From: Neoarius graeffei
Taxonomy: Eukaryota > Chordata > Actinopteri > Siluriformes > Ariidae
Direction of reading: 5' to 3'
Length of the DNA: 64,000 nt
Assembly: GCF_027579695.1 (NCBI RefSeq)
Contig: NC_083575.1
Span: 66,377,154 to 66,441,153 of the forward strand
The translations under genes and the position numbers were made by a program. A model generated the notes under the pieces. That model ran no database searches. It saw only the letters and a program-made list of their open reading frames with translations, and had not been told where the DNA came from. Shown here in pieces: positions 45,261-56,519 of this stretch. Within the stretch, counting starts at the first letter, position 1. Every line of letters begins with the position of its first letter.

Positions 45261-47639
45261 ATTCTATCCACATTCACTGGATTTTGAGAAACAGAGCATT
45301 TTTATTTTTTGCAAATTTGACAAATAAAAACTTTATACAAAAGGCCTGACAAAATCATTTCCGTTTAGAATGTAAATAAACCGACAAAATTACAGTAGCA
45401 ATTTGTGAAAAATACTATAATAATAATTCTTGAAAAATAAAAAAGATGTGTTCTTACTGTCAAATACTTTTATTCCATATTTTGTTGCTTTTTTTGTAAT
45501 TTTTGGGGTTTTGTTTTCGAGTAGACTTTTTATTACATCCTCAGTTGGTTCGGCAACACGTTCCACCATTTTGTTTTTCTCTACTCACAGTATATGAGCT
45601 GATATCCTCATAGTAGAGGAGCCAATCAGAGCGCATGATTGCACATATCCAAAAGCTTGGTCACATATTAAGGTTTAATAATAAATCAATTTATTAACCA
45701 CTTAATGGCACATTGTTTAAGAAGCTTAAAAAAATACCTCATTTTAAAAGATTTGTTTTGGTACTACTCTTTGCAAGGCAGTGGGATGCTTAGACTGGAT
45801 TTGAGAATCCCTGCCCATTCTTTTAATATTTGTTTTCCAATTTCAAAATTAGTACCAAGATGAAAGATTAAGAAGCTATTTTTCCTTAATGAACTGTATA
45901 TTAGTTGAATATAATTTATACATTATTACTGAACCTTAATTCTTATCAAAGGTTGATCACCTTAAAGCTTATCTAAGGTTCATAATTTTAGCTAAGGTTC
46001 ATCAAGGGTACCTCATGTGTTCTAAGCGCCCTATAGAGGTTCCTCTTGGAACGCTTTCTGATGTTTAGTCTACAGCTATTCTTCAAGAGTTCCTCAAGAG
46101 GGTCAAACTGAAGAATACTCCAGACATAGAGTGTAGAACAAGTATTAATCTGATACAATAATGAGTAATTATATGGTTATTTTGGGAAAAAAAGGAATAA
46201 ATTAAATATTCTATCAAGGGAACTGTGTTAGGTTGTTCCACCCCTTAACATGTTCTTGCCCTCCATTTGCAGTTCCATGTATTAAAATGTGGGCAAGCCA
46301 CACACAGAGGACGAAAGAAACACACTGCCTACTCCTTCTCCCTATTTTTAAAAACAGTTTAGAGTATTTTTAAAAACCAAATTTTAGTTTAAAAACCAAA
46401 CAATAAATAAAAGGGATGCATTCACCATTACTGTACATTAGTATCACTGTATATTTTGGTTGTTAACTGTTAAAAATGTGTTGTGAACTGCATCGACTTT
46501 AACGTCACTTTAATTTTTCAGCCTTACAATGATAGACATGGTTTCTGGAAGCAGTGACAGAATGTGTACTTATTTGTGAAATTCCTCATGTGAAACTTGA
46601 GCATTGAGTCCTGCTTCCCAACCGAAGTGTCAGATTTACTCCACATGACATGTCTTGTCATCAAATCCCACCTCAAAGAGTATTACTATATTTTACAGAG
46701 ACACATCCATCATGGTATTTGCTAACATCCGTCCTGCTTTGAAAAGCCTTATACTTAGCTGTTAAGGTAATAGCATTGAATTGAGTGCACTAATCATTTC
46801 CTCCTAGAAAATATCACAAGATGTGTACATTTTTAAATACATTTTGAATTAGCAGGTAGCCTTCCGGGGTGTTAGAGCCTATGGGTGATCAATAAACTAA
46901 TAGTACTAATAGATGTAATGATGTTCTAGTGTCTCAGCACTGCAGACAGAGCCCTCTCTTCACTCTCTCTCTTTTCACATATACACACAAACATTTAAAC
47001 ACACAGAGTTCCTGTTTGAAAAGAATGTGGATGCTGATCACGGGTGGGGAGGGGGTGCTTGTGGCACGCGACAGGCTAGATTGTTGGTGTGAATCCAATT
47101 TGCTTCCTTGCTGCAGTGAGTGTGTTAAGTCAAGGTCAAACTTCAGAGTTGCAGGAGCATAATGGAAATTGAAGGAGTTATTACAGACACTGAGCAGATT
47201 GAAGAGAAGAAAGAAGACAAAGAAGTGAGTTAGAGATAAATGAACAGACAATACAATGAACAGTTTAACTGGTTCAACTGTGACACTCACAGTTTTCACA
47301 CTTTTCTTTACCCCGCATAGATTTTGCTTTCACACAAACACATAAAATCTCTTCAGCCACATTTTCACATTGCCATATAATATAATTACACTAATTTTAG
47401 GCTAGAACAGCAGGAGTAACACGCATTCATTAGCCCCCCCCCCACACACACACACACATGCACACACACATTCCTTATCCATCCATAAAGCTCAGTGAAA
47501 CTATATATAGCTCTCTGGATGTTTGTCAAATGAGGTTTAGGTTATTTGTGTTGAAATGCATCAGCATCTAAAAATGTCTTTAAAGACATGTGGACTCTTT
47601 ACCCTCTGGGCTGTTCAAGAGGAGAACACATACATGGGC

Positions 47640-47950
47640 GAGCGAGCCTGCACGTGCACGCGCACACACACACACAAGTTTGTCTCACTGTCCTTGTGAG
47701 GACCTTCCATTGACATAATTATTATTATTATTATTGCAGTTAATTAATGCTGTGCCTGCACCTAAACCTAACCCCAACCTCCGTAATGAAAAGGAAACTT
47801 TTTGGCCCTTTTATTTATTTTGTTTGTTTGTTTGTTTAAAAAACCACAACAACAGCAATTTCCTTGTGGGGACCATCCAAATGTCCCCACAAGGTTGAAA
47901 TTGTCAGATTTTACTATCCTTGTGGGGACATTTGGTCCTCAGTAGTACAT

Positions 47951-48015
<65 letters not shown>
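47640..48015. repeat. GTGGGGAC-type repeat with (CA)n
   Basis: Contains CACTGTCCTTGTGAGGACC, an (ATT)n run, TCCTTGTGGGGACCATCC and its inverted partner (TGTCCCCACAAGG) and a closing (CA)n of about 36 units (47947-48014). The inverted copies of the GTGGGGAC motif can pair. The class is unknown; similar sequences are common in fish introns. Confidence 0.6.
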
Positions 48016-48016
<1 letters not shown>

Positions 48017-48673
48017 ACGTAGAGTAGGCTCCTCAAAAGAATAATGCCACTAATTCAGCCTATGTAGGAAGGAATAGCAGTCATTGTGTAAGTAACATTC
48101 ATTTTCCCTCTACAATGTCACAAGTACTACAATGTACAAGCCAATGTAACCTTGATGTTGTGTACACGCACTCAAAGTTGTTAGCATTTTACCATCGTCA
48201 AGTCATGTATCCTGAGGAAATGGAATCTGGGCTGTTTTGTAAACAGATCGGAATTTCTGCTGTTTTGTCTTCTTTGGCTGCCACTTACTGCGTTCAGGGC
48301 AAAGAGAACACAGTGTTGAAGCTTATAGTGTCTTATTTCAGCCAAAATACTCATCCTTTAAGGCTTCATGCACTTTTTTTTCCACTTGTAAGCACACAGA
48401 AAATTGGATCGGTGATAAAATGTCAGAGTCTGTGCAACATCGCATTTGGTGGCATCTATTCATAGCTTTAGGAGCTTTTCTGATTGAGGTCTCAGTGGCA
48501 AGAAAAGTACTGAGCTGTGCTACTACAGGAATGTAGATGTTTTTTCAATCGTACTCATTGGTGTGGACTTGGCCCAGCCGCTGCTTTTGTGATAGCTTGC
48601 AGTCTGTCGGTGAGGGTCAGCGCTTAGAGGTTTCTCAAAAGTAAATATGTCTATAAATGGGCAAGTACTCTGC

Positions 48674-48705
<32 letters not shown>

Positions 48706-49631
48706 CTCTCCTGCCCTCAGTTCTCTCACTCTCCTCATCTAGAAATTTATCCACGCCACTTTAAATGCTCTTCAACCTTGTTGCTTTGGCATCTTGTAAT
48801 GTACTTACAGCCTAGTTTATCACAAATATCTGTAGAAATACAGGCTTCACTCTCAGTACGGTAGCTTTCTCTCCTGAGTCATTCTCACTCTGATCCTTTT
48901 AAAGCCCCATCTCCTCTTCTAGACCAATGTAGAATCCAGCTGGTCCATATTAGCACATACTAAACAGGAGCCGGACTGACTTTGAGCCAACGACAGCTTG
49001 GGCCTCTCACCATTCATGACTTTCTGGTTATACTGATCTGAGATCAGGGGTATGAAGTCATTTTGGGGGCTATCCTCTGTGGCACACAACTGTTCTTCCC
49101 TTCTCCAGAGGCTTTGCTATGAATAAGATGAAGTGATATCTTTGTTGGGTGGTTTCATGACAGACACCATATATCATCAGTGACAAACTAGTATGACTTA
49201 GAAGGTTGGTCTATAAAAATATCAACATGTGCATGTGGACATTATTTGAAAACTGAGCGGAATGCAAAGTAAAACATCAGCTTTCATCATTACACACATA
49301 CTGCTTTATATAAGATAGGTCCCTGATGTAAGATAAAACATAAAATAATAGACCATATGTCAGGCAGTTTTCTTGACCAAACTCATAATACACATGATGA
49401 AGTTTGCTTTTTAAAGGGTTTGTTGTTGATTTCTACATGACCCTTTAAGATTTCCCCTAGAAGAGCCAACTGTAGAACCCATAATGGATCTAGATATTTA
49501 AAAAGTGTATTTTGAATATCATCCAAAAATAGCATCTAGCTTAGCTTGTAAGAAAATATCAATAAATGTAAAATAACAAAAAAAGTCAAAACAATATTAA
49601 AAAGAGAAATGCTTCTCTCTGGTTTCCCCAG

Positions 49632-49845
49632 GTAAAAGACATCCCATCTGGACTATTAGGACCAAAACAGCCCAACACTGAGGTCTGAGGACACTGCCAC
49701 TATATCATCAACTGTCTGAGAATGTAACTCCTCTCATTTTCTGAGGAGAACTCAGATCAGCATCAATTCTGCATCACAGGATCGTAAGATTCATAAAGAC
49801 CTCCCTTTCTTCTTTCTCTTCTCTCACGGATTTTACTATTCTGAG
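49632..49845 (+). other. cdc42ep3: 5' UTR portion of the CDC42EP3 terminal exon
   Basis: 214 bases from the acceptor CCCCAG (49626-49631) to the start codon. Stops occur in the reading frame upstream of the ATG, for example TGA in GGTCTGAGG near 49685, so an N-terminal extension is unlikely. Confidence 0.6.
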
Positions 49846-50829
49846 ATGCCAGCTAAAACTCCCATCTACCTAAAATCCAACAACAGCAAGAAAGGGAAGA
49901 AGTGTCGCCTAAGAGACATTCTGTCCCCAGACATGATCAGTCCTCCACTAGGAGACTTCCGCCATACTGTCCACATTGGGAAAGGGGGTTTGTGTGACAC
50001 CTTTGGCGACATGACTTTTCTTCAGGGCAAGTTTGAATTGCTTCCTGGTAAGAGTGGCCTGGTTCGACCACAATACGGTGCCCATGGTGAGTTCATGCGA
50101 GCGAACAGTGCATCCGATGCCTCCTACATTGAAACTCCTTCACCAATCCTGAAGAATGCTATCTCCCTCCCTACCATTGGTGGGAGCCAAGCACTGACCC
50201 TGCCTCATATCACTACCACCATGTTACCCATGACCCGAGACCCACTAGACGACCTGGTTGGGCCACCCATTCCACCTGCCAGCTCAGAGGGGACAGATGA
50301 TCTGGAACTCCTGCAAATGGAGAATCTTCTTCAATCCATATCTATCTTCAGACGTGATCCCAGTCCTGTTCTAGAGGAGGTTATTGAGAAATCCTTATTT
50401 CCTATCAATCGTGTGGAGAAATCACTGGAAAAGAATACCACCATGTATACCTCTGAGAATGAGGATACAAAGAAGCCATTGATGTCTTTCTTCATCAATG
50501 GCAATCACAATGAAAATGGCAACAGCATTAGGAATAACAAATGCAAAGAAAACAGTCTCAGCAATAATAGCTACAATGACTTGAACAGTGACATCTTTCA
50601 GTATGAAAAAGAGCTGGCCAGCATGAATGGAGATTGGGAAAACAGAGATAGTGGTGTAGAGGAAGGACGCATTTGTGATTTTGACTTTGAGCTCTCTAAA
50701 AGCAAGACTCTCTCTCGGGAGTCTGTGAACAACAACAATAACACTGGATCATTGCTGTCTCTCGAACTAGACTTAGGTCCTTCTATCTTGGATGACATAC
50801 TCAATATCATGGGTAAGCCTGAGTCTTGA
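49846..50829 (+). CDS. cdc42ep3: CDC42 effector protein 3 (Borg2)
   Basis: Borg-family effector that binds GTP-loaded CDC42 (and related Rho GTPases) and influences actin and septin assembly at the cell cortex; this role is family knowledge. The 327-residue frame begins MPAKTPIYLK, the typical start of this protein, and is basic over residues 15-23. The CRIB motif ISPPLGDFRHTVHIG spans residues 31-45 with the expected Ile, Ser, Pro, Phe, two His and Gly. Downstream, SPILKNAISLPTIGGSQAL (about 99-117) and the C-terminal TGSLLSLELDLGPSILDDIL are Borg homology segments. The middle is longer than in mammals (about 254 residues overall there, from memory) because of an acidic, Asn-rich insertion around residues 195-260. 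The whole protein is in one exon. The start is supported by the conserved N-terminus and upstream stops. Confidence 0.96.
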   Translation: MPAKTPIYLKSNNSKKGKKCRLRDILSPDMISPPLGDFRHTVHIGKGGLCDTFGDMTFLQGKFELLPGKSGLVRPQYGAHGEFMRANSASDASYIETPSPILKNAISLPTIGGSQALTLPHITTTMLPMTRDPLDDLVGPPIPPASSEGTDDLELLQMENLLQSISIFRRDPSPVLEEVIEKSLFPINRVEKSLEKNTTMYTSENEDTKKPLMSFFINGNHNENGNSIRNNKCKENSLSNNSYNDLNSDIFQYEKELASMNGDWENRDSGVEEGRICDFDFELSKSKTLSRESVNNNNNTGSLLSLELDLGPSILDDILNIMGKPES

Positions 50830-51480
50830 ACTTTGCTTCTGGCAGAAGCTGGAAGAGAAAAGAGAGATTGGTCAGTCAAATCAAACACGTGAACTAAAAA
50901 GGCAGAACTGTCTCAGCGATACTTCTCCCAGTATATTTTTATCCTGAAATTCAACTTTCTGTGCTTAACCAGTGTCATTTCTCTCATAGGTCATAAGGGA
51001 TGCATGCTTTATCAAATTTAGGGATGCTACACAGAGATATTGTGCCTTTTAATGTCACTCTTGGGTTAAATCAAGAACTAAAATTGTTTGGTGAGCTAAT
51101 CAGTGTAAATAAAAGCAATACATTTTACTGTATGCTGTTCTTAACTAATGCACAATGTTACATGCTATGTAATGATATTTCTCTAAGAGATGTACAGCTG
51201 TGTGAATTATCACCAAACTTGGTCACAACCCCCCACCCCCAACCCCCACCATGTACAGATATTATATTTATACTGACTCTCTCATTAACTGTGCTACAAA
51301 AGCATCAAAGCATATATCTATGTTTTCACTGTGTGGAGATACAATACAAAATAAATGAGTCAATAAGGAAATACGTACCATTTAGTTATCTGTTGGGAAA
51401 TGCTGTGTTCTATGAATGATATCATTTTGTTATAATGTTACCTTTCAGTCCAAGAAAACTTGAATAAAAAAATGAATGTT
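50830..51480 (+). other. cdc42ep3: Probable 3' UTR of CDC42EP3
   Basis: AT-rich sequence after the TGA at 50827-50829, with candidate poly(A) signals AATAAA at 51108-51113, 51350-51355 and 51463-51468. Several ATTTA-like stretches occur, but no specific regulatory element is claimed. The last signal is the best candidate because no repeats intervene. Confidence 0.5.
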
Positions 51481-52907
51481 ACAGATGAGTGCTAGCAGAG
51501 AGAATATGGCGCCCGCCCACCTTTTCCCTCGTCTCTGACATTCCTCTCATTCACCCAGAATGCCCTGCAGTGGAATCAGAGGTGGGCGAACAGTGCATCA
51601 TTTCTACAGCCAAACGCCTGCACCATTTGTCTGCAAGTTGCTTGGTCAGAGAGAAGAGAGGGTCTTTAGCATTCCCTACATTCCACTGAAGCAATACAAG
51701 TACATAGGACAGGCCATAAATAAACATCCTAGACCCTGACAAAGGGCCATGATCTTGAGCTGAGGGTAGGATTGTGAAAGCTAACAGATGAAAAGCAAAC
51801 AGTTTTCCTTATAAAGAGTGAAATCTCTACTCACTACTGTAATTAAGAGCTGTGGCTGAGGTAATGCTGAAACACAAGTATTACACCCAGGCAAGTGAAA
51901 TTAACATGTATGGAGTTGCTTGACGTTGTTTTTCCTCTGTTGTGATAAACATATTGAAATTAATTTCAGCTACTTTCACCTATGTGAACTGTAGCTATAA
52001 TTACAGTTATTGTAATGGCAGTCATTTGGCTCTAAAATCTCATGAAAGGTTTATTTGTTTGATGCTTGAGGTTATTTTTAATATCCGCCTTTCAATGCAA
52101 CAAAACTAAATAAGCAGACCTCAAATAGCATCGATTTCTATCTGTAATGCAATTAGCTAGTTTTGGCACAGTTCAAAGCCTTTTATGAATAAGAACAGAA
52201 ATAAACAGGCGATATTCTCAGCCATGGTTCTGCTTGCTACATTCCATCTGATTGCTCCTGATGTTCAATTACTGAAGTCATATGTTAACCATTACTTGTA
52301 TGTTTTCCGCATTGCACTGAATTCTAGTGAACAGATGTGGCTTCAACCCCTTTATTTAAAGAAACCACAATGTCTACCTAAACAAGGTGCATAATTAATT
52401 TATACTTTTTATGTTGTGTAGGACTTGGTAAAGTATATTTACTAAGCCTTACTAATGAATATGTACATTTTGCCAGACATTTAGGTGACTTTTTGAACCC
52501 TGGAAACCTTGTTACAGAGGTAATAACCATGTTTGTGCCTACAGTGATATGGCATTAGGCTAATGACAGTGTTTGTCAGTTCAATTATGCTCCAGACAGA
52601 TCTTTAGGATTTCACTCCTGATATACGTTTCAGATGTGTATAAACATACTCTTTTCAGATTCAGGTAGATTATACACCCTTACTGAGTACAAACCCAGTT
52701 TAATTATCAGACCATGTATTACATAGTATATATATTTTTTCACTAAATACTCGTGATTTTCCTCCTTTTTGTTTTGTTTTTAATATTTTGCTTTTTGGAT
52801 GCCCATTATGAGCTCAATTTAGATTAAAAGCAGCTGGCAGCCATACACTGTGACATACAGTACACTGTGCCTCATTGTGTAAGTAAAGCATTTGTATAAC
52901 AAACATG
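51481..52907. other. Downstream intergenic stretch
   Basis: No domain-bearing frame or transposon ends recognised up to the Tc1 element at 52910. The stretch is AT-rich. Confidence 0.45.
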
Positions 52908-52909
52908 TA

Positions 52910-54526
52910 CAGTGCCTTGAAAAAGTATTTATACCCCTTGAAATTTTTCACATTTTTCCACCTTACAACCACAAACTTAAAAGTTTTTTATTGAGATTTT
53001 ATGTGATAGACCAACACAGAGTAGCGCATAATTGTGAAGTGAAACAAAAATGATAAATGGTCTTCAAAATTTTAAACAAATAAAAATCTGAAAAATGTGA
53101 TGTGCATTAGTATTCAGCCCCCCTGCGTCAATACTTTGTAGAGCCACCTTTTGCTGCAATTACAGCTGCAAGTCTTTTGTGGTATGTCTCTACCAGCTTT
53201 GCACATCTAGACACTGAAATTTTTGCCCATTTTTCTTTGCAAAATAGCTCAAGCTCAGCCAGATTGGATGGAGAGCATCTGTGAACAGCAATTTTCAAGT
53301 CTTGCCACAGATGCTCAATGGGATTTAGGTCTGGACTTTGACTGGGCCATTCTAACACATGAATATTCTTTGATCTAAACCATTCCATTGTAGCTCTGGC
53401 TGTATGTTTAGGGTCATTGCCTTGCTGGAAGGTGAATCTCCTTCCCAGTCTCAAGTCTTTTGCAGCCTCCAACAGGTTTTCTTCCAGGATTGCCCTGTAT
53501 TTAGTTCCATCCATCTTCCCATCAACTCTGACCAGCTTCCCTGTCCCTGCTGAAGAAAAGCATCCCCATAGCATGATGCTGCCACCACCATGTTTCACAG
53601 TGGGGATGGTGTGTGCAGGGTGATGAGCAGTGTTAGTTTTCCGCCACACATAGCGCTTTGCATTTAGGCCAAAAAGTTCAACTTTGGTCTCATCTGACCA
53701 AAGCGCCTTCTTCCACATGTTTGCTGTATCCCCTACATGGCTTCTGGCAAACTGCAAACGGGACTTCTTATGCCTGTCTTTCAATAATGGCTTTCTTCTT
53801 GCCACTCTTCCAAAAAGGCCAGATTTGTGGAGTGTACGACTTATAGTTGTCCTGTGCACAGATTCTCCCACCTGAGCTGTGGATTTCTGCAGCTCCTCCA
53901 GAGTGATCATGGGCCTCTTGGCTGCTTCTCTGACCAGTGCTCTCCTTGCTCGCTCTGTCAGTTTAGGTGGACGGCCATGTCTTGGTAGGTTTGCAGTTGT
54001 GCCATACTTTTTCCATTTTTGAATGATGGATTGAACAGTGCTTCTTGAGATGTTCAGAGCTTGGGATATTTTTTTATAACCTAACCCTGCTTTAAACTTC
54101 TCCAGAACTTTATCCCTGATCTGTCTGGTGAGTTCTTTGGTCTTCATGATGCTGTTTGTTCTTCAGTGTTCTCTAACAAACCACTGAGGCCTTCACAGAA
54201 CAAGTGTATTTATGCTGAGAGTAAATTATACACAGTAGGACTGTATTAACTAATTAGATGACTTCTGAAGGCAATTGATTGCACTGGATTGTATTTAGAG
54301 CTATCAAAGTACAGGGGGCTGAATACTAATGCACACCACATTTTTCAGATTTTTATTTGTTTAAAATTTTGAAGACCATTTATCATTTTCGTTTCACTTC
54401 ACAATTATGTGCTACTCTGTGTTGGTCTATCACATAAAATCTCAATAAAAAACTTTTAAGTTTATGGTTGTAAGGTGGAAAAATGTGAAAAAGTTCAAGG
54501 GGTATGAATACTTTTTCAAGGCACTG
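52910..54526 (-). mobile_element. Tc1-like transposon, family C, complete with long terminal repeats
   Basis: A 1617-bp element between TA 52908-52909 and TA 54527-54528. Terminal inverted repeats of ~210 bp are about 95% or more identical by eye and start CAGTGCCTTGAAAAAGTATT. An inner direct repeat (TAGTATTCAGCCCCCTG against the outer AAGTATTCATACCCCTTG) gives an IR/DR layout. It is the best-preserved element in the window. Confidence 0.95.
53128..54147 (-). CDS. Tc1-like transposase (family C), full-length frame, second catalytic Asp replaced
   Basis: A 339-residue DD34E transposase with no stop or shift. The N-terminus MKTKELTRQIRDK leads a paired-like domain of two helix-turn-helix units (SRSTVQSIIQKWKKYG near 34-49, and TISRTLHKSGLFGR near 100-113), with the AT-hook-like GRPPKL between them. 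Catalytic core: WSDETKVELFG (first Asp near 153), SPDLNPIEHLW (Glu). The second Asp, normally in FQxDNDPKHT, is Gly here: FQQGNDPKHT, codon GGC at 53419-53421 on the minus strand, one transition from GAC. With that residue lost the enzyme should not catalyse transposition, though it could still bind its ends. Family length is about 340, so the frame is complete. Confidence 0.9.
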   Translation of the reverse strand: MKTKELTRQIRDKVLEKFKAGLGYKKISQALNISRSTVQSIIQKWKKYGTTANLPRHGRPPKLTERARRALVREAAKRPMITLEELQKSTAQVGESVHRTTISRTLHKSGLFGRVARRKPLLKDRHKKSRLQFARSHVGDTANMWKKALWSDETKVELFGLNAKRYVWRKTNTAHHPAHTIPTVKHGGGSIMLWGCFSSAGTGKLVRVDGKMDGTKYRAILEENLLEAAKDLRLGRRFTFQQGNDPKHTARATMEWFRSKNIHVLEWPSQSPDLNPIEHLWQDLKIAVHRCSPSNLAELELFCKEKWAKISVSRCAKLVETYHKRLAAVIAAKGGSTKY

Positions 54527-54812
54527 TAGTTATATATTTTAAGGATGGCTGCTATGAGACCTATAAAAAGACAAATGCAAAAATAAAAGCCTGAGAATTG
54601 TTCAAATTTAAATTAACCAACTGACCAATTACATAACCAATAACATTTCTTTCCCTATACTAGTGCATCTCAAACAATTAGAATATTGTGAAAAAGTTTT
54701 TTTTTTGTAATATAATTCAAAATGTAAAGTTTCATATATTCTATATTCATTACATGTAAAGTGAAATAATTCAAGCCTTTTTGTTTAAATTTTGCTGATT
54801 ATGGCTTATTGT

Positions 54813-55185
54813 GGGCGGCACAGTAGTGTAGTGGTTAGCGATGTTGCCTCACAGCAAGAAGGTCCGGGTTTGAGCCCCGTGGCCGGCGAGGGCCTTTCTG
54901 TGTAGAGTTTGCATGTTCTCCCCATGTCCACGTGGGTTTCCTCCGGGTGTTCCGGTTTTCCCCACAGTCCAAAGACATGCAGGTTAGGTTAACTGGTGAC
55001 TCTAAATTGACCATAGGTGTGAATGTGAGTGTGAATGGTTGTCTGTGTCTATGTGTCAGCCCTGTGATGACCTGGCGACTTGTCCAGGGTGTACCCCGCC
55101 TTTTGCCCATAGTCAGCTGGGATAGGCTCCAGCTTGCCTGCAACCCTGTAGAACAGGATAAAGCGGCTAGAGATAATGAGATGAG
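54813..55185 (+). mobile_element. Mermaid/DANA-type SINE inside a Tc1 element
   Basis: Complete head-to-tail copy flanked by the 9-bp duplication ATGGCTTAT at 54801-54809 and 55186-55194. It sits in the non-coding left arm of the family D Tc1, so it did not cause that element's coding defects. Confidence 0.93.
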
Positions 55186-55313
55186 ATGGCTTATAGCTCC
55201 TGAAAATCAGAAATCCAGTATCTCAAATTATTTGAATATTTCCTAAGATCAATCAAAAAAGGATTTACAATACATAAATGTCCAATTTCTGAAAAGTATG
55301 TTCATTTATGCAC

Positions 55314-56255
55314 TCAGTACTTGGTTGGGGCTCCTTTACCACAAATTACTGAATCAGTGTGGTGTGGCATGGAGGCGATCAGCCTGTGGCACTGCTGAGA
55401 TGTTATTGAAGTCCAGGTTGCTTTGATAGCGGCCTTCAGCTCGTTTGTATTTTTGGGTCGGATGTTTCTCATCTTCCTCCTGACAATACTCCATAGATTC
55501 TCTCTGGTGTTCAGGTCAGGTGAGTTGGCTGGCCAATCAAGCATAGTAATATCATGGTCAGCAAACCATTTGGTAGTAGTTTTGACACTGTGGGCAGGTG
55601 CTAAGTCCTGCTGGAAAAGGAAATCAGCATCTCCATAAAGCTTGTCAGCAGATGGAAGCATGAAGTGCTCTAAAATCTCCTGGTAGACAGCTGTGTTGAC
55701 TTTGGACTTGATCAAATACAGTGGACCAACACCAGCAGATGACAATGCACCCCAAATCATCACAGACTGCGGAAACTTCACACTGGACTTCAAACACCTT
55801 GGATTCTGTGCCTTTCCACTCTTCCTCCAGACTCTAGGACCTTAATTTCCAAATGAACTGCAAAATTTACTTTCATCTGAAAAGAGGACTTTGGACCACT
55901 GAGCAACAGTCCAGTTCTTTCTCTCCTTAGTCCAGGTAAGACACTTCTGACGTTGTCTCTGGTTCAGGAGTGGCTTGATATTAGGAATGCGACAGTTGTA
56001 GCCCCTTTCCTGAAGACATCTGTGCGTGGTGGCTCTTGATGGACTGACACCAGCCTCAGTCCACTCCTTCTGAAGCTCAACCAAGTTCTTGAATCAACTT
56101 TTCTTGACAGTCCTCTCAAGGCTGCAGTCATTCTTGTTGCTTATGCACCTTTTCCAGCCAGCCTTTTCAGCAATGACCTTCTGTGGCTTACCCTCCTTGT
56201 GGAGGGTGTCGATGATCATCTTCTGGGCAACTGTCATGTCAGCAGTCTTCCCCAT
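55314..56255 (-). pseudogene. Tc1-like transposase (family D) with two in-frame stops
   Basis: One continuous frame of 313 codons from MGKTADMTVAQK (ATG at 56255) to the stop at 55314, broken only by TGA after RTVKKS (near 56094) and TAA after SSFGN (near 55840). The DD34E residues are all present: SDESKF, FQQDLAPAHS, then SPDLNTRENLW with 34 residues between the last Asp and Glu. The Pro-Ile usually before the Glu reads Thr-Arg. The first stop is also present in the fragment at 62779-63082, so it predates the spread of these two copies or is a family feature. Confidence 0.88.
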
Positions 56256-56519
56256 GATTGAGGTTGTGTGTACTGAACTACACCGAGAGATACACAGTAT
56301 ATATACTGTTTTACTCAAACTTGAAATTAAATATTCTAATATTTTGAGATATGTTTTTGTGCTGTAGGTCATAATTATCAAAATTAAAATAGAAAAATGC
56401 TTGAAACATTTTAGTTTGTATGTAATGAGTAGAATATATTAAATTTTCACTTTCTTAAATAACTGATGGAAAATATTGAACTTTTTCATGATATTTTAAT
56501 TGTTTGAGATGCACTAGTA

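Larger units (their letters stand above)
42821..49631 (+). other. cdc42ep3: Probable intron 1 of CDC42EP3
   Basis: ~6.8 kb between donor GTAAAA and acceptor TTCTCTCTGGTTTCCCCAG. It contains a dispersed repeat at 44706-45260, a CA/GTGGGGAC-rich repeat at 47640-48015 and (TC)n at 48676-48704. Several long open frames (for example 43154-43720 minus) have no recognisable domain and no repeat or codon evidence for coding. Enhancers may lie here but cannot be called from one sequence. Confidence 0.5.
54660..56517 (-). mobile_element. Tc1-like transposon, family D, carrying a SINE
   Basis: Ends CTAGTGCATCTCAAACAATTA (left) and its inverted partner (ending GCACTAG at 56517), with TA at 54658-54659 and 56518-56519. 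Without the SINE at 54813-55185 and its duplication the element is ~1.48 kb. It lies only 131 bp from the family C element. A fragment of the same family is at 62779-63082. Confidence 0.92.

Noticed and set aside
48115..48465. 116-codon plus-strand open frame in the putative intron
   Set aside because: No recognisable domain, and nothing around it suggests an exon on its own. It could be re-examined with transcript data.
50598..50888. Minus-strand frame within the CDC42EP3 coding exon
   Set aside because: Antisense shadow of the real gene.
55842..56084. Separate short transposase gene
   Set aside because: It is the middle part of one family D transposase frame, separated only by in-frame stops.
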